Shown here: piece after piece, positions 6,786 to 11,175 of the stretch | Position numbering within the stretch: position 1 is the stretch's first letter | How the letters are laid out: the number at the start of each line of letters is the position of its first letter | Source: Eubacteriaceae bacterium UBA7485 | GTDB taxonomy: Bacteria; Bacillota; Clostridia; Eubacteriales; Eubacteriaceae | NCBI GenBank assembly: GCA_002478485.1 | Contig: DLOL01000041.1 | Coordinates: forward strand, 1 to 11,175 | DNA length: 11,175 bases | Direction of reading: 5' to 3' | Program-made: the position numbers and the translations under genes | Notes under the pieces: generated by a model | Told to the model about the DNA's origin: nothing | Database searches by the model: none | The model's input: the letters and a program-made list of their open reading frames with translations, nothing else

Positions 6786-6811
6786 ATTATTTTAATTAAA
6801 TTTAAAGTAAA
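6784..6811 (-). promoter_or_regulatory. Probable promoter of modBCA
   Basis: On the minus strand TTTACT (6806-6811) is followed after 16 bp by TAATAT (6784-6789). The match is moderate, but this is the best-placed candidate, about 40 nt before the likely modB start. The downstream edge overlaps the palindrome at 6772-6785. Confidence 0.45.
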
Positions 6812-6829
6812 GTGCGTATATTATTTTAT

Positions 6830-6928
6830 GTGGTTTGAATCGTAAATCACTCAATCCCTTTACTTCTGGCTCGGTTCCCCCCGAGCCAATCCCCTTAAAA
6901 TGAACTCCGGTTTCGCCGGAGTTTTTTT
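6830..6928 (+). ncRNA. Candidate C-rich small RNA ending in an orphan terminator
   Basis: No protein gene on the plus strand lies between 4075 and the terminator at 6903-6928, so that terminator needs another transcript. The roughly 100 nt before it show a GC-rich hairpin (GGCTCGG 6868-6874, CCGAGCC 6881-6887) with loop TTCCCC. It is flanked on both sides by near-identical single-stranded CAATCCC elements (6852-6862 and 6887-6898). Three exposed C-rich tracts of this type are a hallmark of Gram-positive regulatory RNAs of the RsaE/RoxS sort, which pair with Shine-Dalgarno sequences. The 5' end is a guess from a weak promoter (TTAAAT at 6796, 17 bp, TATTAT at 6819). It could instead be an attenuated leader of the dipeptidase gene. 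Confidence 0.42.
6903..6928 (+). terminator. Intrinsic terminator without an upstream plus-strand gene
   Basis: AACTCCGG (6903-6910) and CCGGAGTT (6916-6923) form a perfect 8-bp stem with loop TTTCG, running into seven T residues (6922-6928). On the minus strand the stem is followed only by TCATTTTAAG, so it works mainly on plus-strand transcripts. Confidence 0.88.
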
Positions 6929-7057
6929 ATTTAATATTATAATACAATCCTGTTTTTTTATTGGTTAAAATAATAAATATCTTAATTGTTCATTATAATT
7001 TTCACTTGATTTTTTCTATCATCAATCAGATTAAAGCCTACCACCCCTCTACACTTA

Positions 7058-7086
7058 TGGACAACTTTAACCATTTAAAGTATAAT
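7058..7086 (+). promoter_or_regulatory. Promoter of the pepV-OPT unit
   Basis: TGGACA (7058-7063) is followed after exactly 17 bp by a perfect TATAAT (7081-7086). The start of transcription is expected near 7093, giving a short leader of about 40 nt before the ATG at 7133. Confidence 0.82.
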
Positions 7087-7132
7087 AGCAAAGTTAATAG
7101 CTACTGAGTGAGCAGAAGGGGATTTGCATAAA

Positions 7133-8425
7133 ATGGAAAAAGAAACCAAGAATAACTGGTCCTTCGAAGACCAGGATGTGATTCTCTCAGACCTGAAAGG
7201 GCTGATTCAGATCGTAAGCACAAACGGAGACGCCGGCGAAGTGACAGATGAAGCTCCGCTAGGTGAAAGAATCAATCAGGCGATTGATTATGTTGTGGAC
7301 CTGGGCCATAAATACGGCTTTAGAGGAAAAAACCTCGATGGTTATGTTGGGTGGCTTGAAATCGGTCCAGAAGACGCTGAAGAAATGGTTGGAATTCTCA
7401 GCCATGTCGATGTGGTTCCGGTATCGGATGGATGGAGTTATCCGCCGCATGACACAACCATTAAAGATGGTAAGATTTTCGGACGAGGAACTCTTGACGA
7501 TAAAGGTCCGTTGGTGGCGACACTTCATGCAATGAAGGCAGTCAACGACTCCGGAGTTCCGCTGGACAGACGTATCCGCGTCATTTTCGGCGGTGATGAG
7601 GAGTCCGGTAGAAATCGCTGCATGGAACATTACAAGAAAACGGAAGAAATTCCAACTGTCGCTTTCTCGCCAGATGCAGACTATCCGGTAATTTTTGCAG
7701 AAAAAGGAATTCAGGGCATAAAAATCTACGCTGATGATCTGAAAGGCGACGACTTGAAGCTTGAATCGGGAACCGTGATCAACATCGTACCCGATAAAGC
7801 ATCCGCGCAGGTGAACGGAAAAGAGTACAGCGCACAGGGAACCGCCGCACATGCGATGGAACCTGAAAAAGGAGACAACGCACTCCTGAAACTCGGAAAA
7901 ATGCTTGAAAAGGAAGGGGTGAAGCACCCGTTCCTGGATCTTTTAGACATGGCCAATGTCAAGGACCTGAACATTGCACTGAGTGATGACGTTTCAGGCA
8001 ACCTGACCTTTAATCCGGCGGTGGCACATGTGGACGGACCGAGCGCTTCTCTTGAATGCGATATTCGTTATCCGGTCACACTCAAGCCGGATCAATTTGA
8101 TCCTGAAATCGCAAAAGCTGTTGCCCCTCTCGGTTTTAAAGTTGAAGAAACCAAACACCTTGCTCCACTTTATGTGAAAAGAGACTCCGAGCTCGTACAG
8201 AAGCTTTTAAAAGTTTATGAAGATTACATCGGCGAAAAAGCTGAACCGATTTCACTTGGCGGCGGCACCTATGCTCGCGAATTTGATAACGCAGTGGCTT
8301 TCGGTATTCTTTTCCCTGGAGAAGAAAACATGTGCCATCAGACCGATGAATACTGGTCTTTAAATGATCTTCAGGCTAATCTTCAAATCATCGCGGATGC
8401 GATTCAATCATTGGGCACGAAATAA
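7133..8425 (+). CDS. pepV: PepV-like M20-family dipeptidase
   Basis: A cytosolic zinc-dependent dipeptidase of 430 residues, expected to split dipeptides released from imported peptides. M20 motifs are complete: SHVDVVP with His91 and Asp93, GRGTLDDKGP with the bridging Asp (122-123), GGDEESG with Glu156 and Glu157, FSPDADYP with Asp181, the lid-domain GTAAHAMEP around His240, and MCHQTDEYW with the last metal ligand His402. The ATG at 7133 is preferred over an in-frame TTG at 7124 because AAGGGG (7116-7121) is 11 bases from the ATG but only two from the TTG. It is about 40 residues shorter than the Lactobacillus enzyme (about 470). It has its own promoter and is followed 94 nt later by a peptide transporter gene, which supports a role in peptide nutrition. 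A broader Sapep-type specificity is possible. Confidence 0.93.
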   Translation: MEKETKNNWSFEDQDVILSDLKGLIQIVSTNGDAGEVTDEAPLGERINQAIDYVVDLGHKYGFRGKNLDGYVGWLEIGPEDAEEMVGILSHVDVVPVSDGWSYPPHDTTIKDGKIFGRGTLDDKGPLVATLHAMKAVNDSGVPLDRRIRVIFGGDEESGRNRCMEHYKKTEEIPTVAFSPDADYPVIFAEKGIQGIKIYADDLKGDDLKLESGTVINIVPDKASAQVNGKEYSAQGTAAHAMEPEKGDNALLKLGKMLEKEGVKHPFLDLLDMANVKDLNIALSDDVSGNLTFNPAVAHVDGPSASLECDIRYPVTLKPDQFDPEIAKAVAPLGFKVEETKHLAPLYVKRDSELVQKLLKVYEDYIGEKAEPISLGGGTYAREFDNAVAFGILFPGEENMCHQTDEYWSLNDLQANLQIIADAIQSLGTK

Positions 8426-8432
8426 TTGAACA

Positions 8433-8478
8433 AACTTGTCTTGCAAGTTCTGGAAGCCCCGTTTTTACGGGGCCTTCC
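8433..8478 (+). other. Two tandem hairpins between pepV and the OPT gene
   Basis: AACTTG and CAAGTT (8433-8449) form a small stem. It is followed at once by a strong stem, GGAAGCCCCG (8452-8461) with CGGGGCCTTCC (8468-8478), containing one bulged C and a TTTTTA loop. No T-run follows, so this is not a standard terminator. It may protect or process the intercistronic RNA or tune expression of the two genes. Confidence 0.5.
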
Positions 8479-8519
8479 ACTATATCTATGAACTAGAAAA
8501 TAAATATAGGGGGGTTTCA

Positions 8520-10457
8520 GTGGAAAACAAAGAGAGCAGCTTTAAGCCTTATATAGCTGCTGACCAAGTGGTGCCGGAATTAACGGCCACATCGATTGTC
8601 CTCGGGGTTATTCTTGCAATTATCTTCGGGGCTGCCAACGCGTATCTTGGCCTGCGCGTGGGGATGACGATTTCAGCTTCCATTCCAGCGGCTGTTATCT
8701 CGATGGGAGTAATCCGGTTTATCATGAAAAAGGACTCCGTCCTTGAGAATAATATGGTTCAGACCATCGGATCCGCCGGTGAGTCTGTGGCGGCAGGTGC
8801 GATCTTCACGCTTCCCGCACTTTTCATGTGGGCTCAGGAATGGGGATCAGCAGAACCGTCACTGATTGAAATCAGCCTTATCTGCCTATGCGGTGGTTTT
8901 CTTGGAATCTTATTTATGATCCCGCTCAGACAGGCGCTGATTGTAAAAGAACACGGTGTGCTTCTCTACCCGGAAGGAACGGCCTGCGCGGAAGTTCTGC
9001 TCGCAGGGGAAACCGGCGGTGCTACCGCCTCCACAGTCTTCTCAGGACTCGGAATTGCGGCAGTCTACAAGTTCATTTCTGACGGACTTGGACTTTTCCC
9101 GTCTGAAATTTCATGGGATATCCCGTCCTACAAAGGCGCTGCGTTTGGAACAAGTGTTCTTCCGGCGCTTCTTGGTGTGGGGTATATCTGTGGATTAAAA
9201 GTATCGGCCTATATGTTTGCAGGCGGTGTGCTCTCATGGCTTGCTCTCATGCCGGCGATCGCTTCCTTTGGTGGAAATTCAGTTATCTTCCCAGGCACCA
9301 TCGCAATTTCTCAGATGACCCCGGATGATATCTGGTCGAATTACATTCGTTATATCGGTGCCGGAGCGGTTGCCTGCGGCGGGATTCTATCGCTGATTAA
9401 ATCTCTTCCTCTGATTGTTACGACGTTCAGAGATGCGATGAAAGATTTCAGCGTGAAAGAAGACCATGTTAGATTGAGAACGGAACAGGATATGGACATG
9501 AAGGTAGTCGGTATTCTCGTGCTGATTGTCATCTTGATTATCTGGCTTGTTCCGGCTATCCCGGTATCTCTCTTCGGTGCATTTCTAATTGCGATTTTTG
9601 GCTTCTTCTTCTCAACGGTATCGGCGAGAATTGTCGGCCTGATTGGATCATCTAACAACCCTGTATCAGGGATGACAATCGCAACGCTTCTTTTCACCAC
9701 CATTATCTTTAAGGCTTCAGGAAACGTTGGCCATAATGGGATGATCGCGGCGATTGCAGTTGGTTCCATTATTGCAATTATTGCAGCTATTTCCGGGGAT
9801 ACTTCTCAGGACCTCAAAACCGGCTATATTGTCGGTGCGACTCCGAGAAAGCAGCAGATCGGGGAACTTTACGGTGTTATTGCATCTGCACTTGCAATCG
9901 GCGGCGTCCTCTATCTCCTTAATGCGGCTTGGGGCTACGGTTCTGCACAGCTTCCTGCTCCGCAGGCCGGACTCATGAAACTGGTTGTTGAAGGGGTCAT
10001 GGGCGGAAACCTTCCATGGGGACTGGTCTTTATCGGAATTTTCATCGCTCTTGCTATTGAATGCCTTGGAATTCCGATTATGCCAGTTGCAGTTGGGATG
10101 TACCTTCCGGTTCAGACTTCTGCAGCGATTATGATCGGGGGTCTTGTACGCTGGGTTGTTGAATCCAGAAAGAACGTAACAGATAAACAGAAGGATGGCA
10201 TGATCAATTCTGCGCTCCTCTACTCATCTGGATTTATCGCGGGCGAAGGGCTAGTCGGGATTCTTCTCGCGGTTCTTGCAATCATTCCAATGGGCGGCGG
10301 AACACTGGGAGATGCGATTATCCTTCCGTTCAGCCTCGGTAAGATCGGATCGATTATTTTCTGCGCGCTTCTCGTGGCCAGCATGTTCTTCTATGCCAAC
10401 AAAGGAAAGAAAAACGGTGTGGACGACGGCGAGATGAAGGGCGAAGTAACAGACTAA
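8520..10457 (+). CDS. OPT-family oligopeptide transporter
   Basis: A 645-residue multi-spanning membrane protein of the bacterial OPT superfamily, expected to import oligopeptides by ion coupling. Recognisable segments are GLRVGMTISASIPAAV (about 44-59), NMVQTIGSAGESVAAG (about 78-93), YPEGTACAEVL (150-160), GSSNNPVSGMTIATLL (about 376-391), SGDTSQDLKTGYIVGATP (425-442) and the region before MPVAVGMYLP. More than a dozen hydrophobic stretches run along it, and the tail is polar. The start is GTG at 8520, five bases after a very G-rich AGGGGGG; a TTG 28 codons upstream lacks a ribosome site and lies inside the intercistronic hairpin. It probably shares the pepV promoter, since no clear promoter was found in the 94-nt gap. 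Some OPT proteins carry metal chelates, so peptide as substrate is inferred mainly from the dipeptidase neighbour. Confidence 0.92.
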   Translation: MENKESSFKPYIAADQVVPELTATSIVLGVILAIIFGAANAYLGLRVGMTISASIPAAVISMGVIRFIMKKDSVLENNMVQTIGSAGESVAAGAIFTLPALFMWAQEWGSAEPSLIEISLICLCGGFLGILFMIPLRQALIVKEHGVLLYPEGTACAEVLLAGETGGATASTVFSGLGIAAVYKFISDGLGLFPSEISWDIPSYKGAAFGTSVLPALLGVGYICGLKVSAYMFAGGVLSWLALMPAIASFGGNSVIFPGTIAISQMTPDDIWSNYIRYIGAGAVACGGILSLIKSLPLIVTTFRDAMKDFSVKEDHVRLRTEQDMDMKVVGILVLIVILIIWLVPAIPVSLFGAFLIAIFGFFFSTVSARIVGLIGSSNNPVSGMTIATLLFTTIIFKASGNVGHNGMIAAIAVGSIIAIIAAISGDTSQDLKTGYIVGATPRKQQIGELYGVIASALAIGGVLYLLNAAWGYGSAQLPAPQAGLMKLVVEGVMGGNLPWGLVFIGIFIALAIECLGIPIMPVAVGMYLPVQTSAAIMIGGLVRWVVESRKNVTDKQKDGMINSALLYSSGFIAGEGLVGILLAVLAIIPMGGGTLGDAIILPFSLGKIGSIIFCALLVASMFFYANKGKKNGVDDGEMKGEVTD

Positions 10458-10462
10458 CATTC

Positions 10463-10492
10463 AAGCTGCTTCTTCTAGAAGCAGCTTTTTTT
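10463..10492 (+). terminator. Intrinsic terminator after the OPT gene
   Basis: AAGCTGCTTCT (10463-10473) and AGAAGCAGCTT (10477-10487) form a perfect 11-bp stem with a 3-nt loop, followed by T residues to 10492. It lies 5 nt after the stop codon and before the next gene, so the PqqD-like gene is either transcribed by read-through or from an unseen promoter. Confidence 0.9.
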
Positions 10493-10508
10493 AGCATACA
10501 GAGGTAAC

Positions 10509-10877
10509 ATGGAAAGAAAATTGAAAAAGGGAGAAAACTTTTTGGTTTTGATTCCGGCAAGAAATCCGGAGATTTCTTTTAAGGAGAAAGATGGAATCGT
10601 CACTCTCGTTGTGCCAAACGTGGGGTTTTTTAACAAAATCGCACAAACATTTTTTCAAAGACCGGAAAAGAGCTACATCAAACTAGACCAATTCTCAAGC
10701 TTTATATGGCTTAATATTAACGGAAAACGAGATGTTGAAAAGCTTGGAAGACTCCTGAAAAACCGCTTCGGAGACAAAGCGGAGCCGCTTTATCCAAGAC
10801 TGGTGAAGTTTTTGACCATTTTGAAGGATAACCGATATATTGGCTTGAAGGATCCAGACGGGACCATTATCCGCTAA
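10509..10877 (+). CDS. PqqD-like (RiPP recognition element fold) protein
   Basis: A small cytosolic protein of 122 residues. The segment from about 20 to 114 fits the PqqD family: an N-terminal beta hairpin (ISFKEKDGIVTLVVPN), then YIKLDQFSSFIWLNINGKRDVEKLGRLL with the typical turn and helix, a long helix around 91-107 and a closing NRYIGLK. Proteins of this fold bind precursor peptides for radical SAM or other peptide-modifying enzymes, but no such enzyme or precursor is visible here. GAGG precedes the ATG by four bases. There is only 51 nt, including a terminator, between it and the OPT gene, so a promoter inside the OPT 3' end or read-through must drive it. A convergent reductase gene follows. 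The family call is by motif pattern only; function in this context is unknown. Confidence 0.72.
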   Translation: MERKLKKGENFLVLIPARNPEISFKEKDGIVTLVVPNVGFFNKIAQTFFQRPEKSYIKLDQFSSFIWLNINGKRDVEKLGRLLKNRFGDKAEPLYPRLVKFLTILKDNRYIGLKDPDGTIIR

Positions 10878-10880
10878 TGA

Positions 10881-10919
10881 AAAACGCCTCAAACCTAATG
10901 TCCGGGTTTGAGGCGTTTT
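10881..10919. terminator. Bidirectional terminator between convergent genes
   Basis: A perfect 15-bp inverted repeat, AAAACGCCTCAAACC (10881-10895) with GGTTTGAGGCGTTTT (10905-10919), surrounds a 9-nt loop. T-rich ends on both strands make it able to stop transcription from both the PqqD-like gene and the reductase gene. Confidence 0.92.
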
Positions 10920-10921
10920 GT

Positions 10922-11175
10922 TTATTCCAGATCTTTTCTTGCTTCCTGAATCTTTTCAATAATCGGAATATGCTGCGGACAGTGAGATTCGCAAGAGCCG
11001 CATGAAATGCAGTTTTCAGGGCGGCGGCTTGAATCGATACCCTGATAACGTTGCTTAGCCCGTGCGGATTCTCCGTACATCGCGTCTTCGTTCCAGTATT
11101 TGAAAATTTGAGCAATTGGAATTTTTTCGGGGCAGTCAATGCAGTAGAGGCATCCGGTGCATGGAACCTGGAGAC
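10922..11175 (-). CDS. Aldo/keto reductase with C-terminal ferredoxin domain (3' end only)
   Basis: Only the last 83 codons are in the window; the gene runs off the right edge and its start is not visible. The reading frame translates to two iron-sulfur cluster motifs: CTGCLYCIDCP (CxxCxxCxxCP) and, about 50 residues later, CISCGSCESHCPQHIPI (CxxCxxCxxxCP), then a short charged tail ending in TAA at 10922. This arrangement is typical of the C-terminal domain of the predicted aldo/keto reductase family that carries two [4Fe-4S] clusters, common in anaerobes. The catalytic barrel is outside the window, so another ferredoxin-tailed oxidoreductase cannot be excluded. It converges on the PqqD-like gene at a shared terminator. 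Confidence 0.82.
   Translation of the reverse strand, partial: LQVPCTGCLYCIDCPEKIPIAQIFKYWNEDAMYGESARAKQRYQGIDSSRRPENCISCGSCESHCPQHIPIIEKIQEARKDLE

Larger units (their letters stand above)
6747..7132. other. Gene-free stretch between modB and pepV
   Basis: These 386 bp carry, in order, the mod operator array and promoter, the small-RNA candidate with its terminator, a very AT-rich segment at 6929-7040 in which I see nothing reliable, and the promoter and Shine-Dalgarno of the dipeptidase gene. No open reading frame of credible composition was seen. Confidence 0.7.

Noticed and set aside
7259..7927. A long (222-codon) minus-strand frame inside pepV
   Set aside because: It lies entirely antisense to a dipeptidase gene with complete catalytic motifs, and its translation, rich in Phe, His and Cys, shows no recognisable family; it is a shadow frame.
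8436..8519. TTG at 8436 as the start of the OPT gene
   Set aside because: It is inside the intercistronic hairpin and has no ribosome site; the GTG at 8520 follows a very strong one.
10867..11139. A 90-codon minus-strand frame at the right edge
   Set aside because: It is out of frame with the reductase tail, whose two cysteine cluster motifs clearly identify the true frame, and it crosses the terminator.
1..11175. CRISPR arrays, tRNA or rRNA genes, insertion sequences, phage or toxin-antitoxin genes
   Set aside because: No regularly spaced repeats, no cloverleaf-like sequence, no transposase-like protein and no terminal inverted repeats were seen.

Overview
The window looks like a chromosomal segment of a low-to-moderate GC Gram-positive bacterium (Bacillota). 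The evidence is G-rich Shine-Dalgarno sequences, a consensus sigma-A promoter, a cre-like site, a lipoprotein solute-binding protein, a PepV-type dipeptidase, and compact genes separated by strong intrinsic terminators. The mix of a fused mannitol-type EIICBA, an OPT peptide transporter, a free-standing PqqD-like protein and an aldo/keto reductase with a C-terminal ferredoxin domain suits an anaerobic gut or oral member of the Erysipelotrichia or Clostridia. That placement is inference. No transposon, phage, CRISPR, tRNA or rRNA was seen.

Layout. Positions 1-156 hold a bidirectional terminator and a short non-coding stretch. A DeoR-family regulator (157-918, minus) diverges from a mannitol-type PTS permease (1429-3345, plus) across a 510-bp intergenic region that carries a perfect-consensus promoter and a cre-like site. 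A terminator is followed by a divergent YbhB/PEBP-family gene (3512-4075, plus) with a second, bidirectional terminator. A molybdate ABC transporter operon follows on the minus strand in the order modB-modC-modA (6737 down to 4169). From 6747 to 7132 there is a gene-free stretch with a plus-strand terminator that no protein gene explains; I read this as the end of a roughly 100-nt C-rich small RNA. A peptide-use unit follows: a PepV-like dipeptidase (7133-8425) and an OPT-family transporter (8520-10457). Then come a PqqD-like protein (10509-10877) and the 3' end of a convergent aldo/keto reductase gene (10922 to beyond 11175, minus).

How the parts may work together. The regulator and permease look like a catabolite-controlled sugar-alcohol uptake unit, although no polyol-phosphate dehydrogenase is in view. 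OPT plus PepV would import peptides and split dipeptides in the cytosol. ModABC supplies molybdate or tungstate. The most interesting unexplained signals are the C-rich small-RNA candidate, which is exactly complementary to the ribosome binding sites of pepV and the PTS gene; a hairpin between the Shine-Dalgarno and start codon of the DeoR gene; and an orphan RiPP-recognition-type protein with no radical SAM partner in view.
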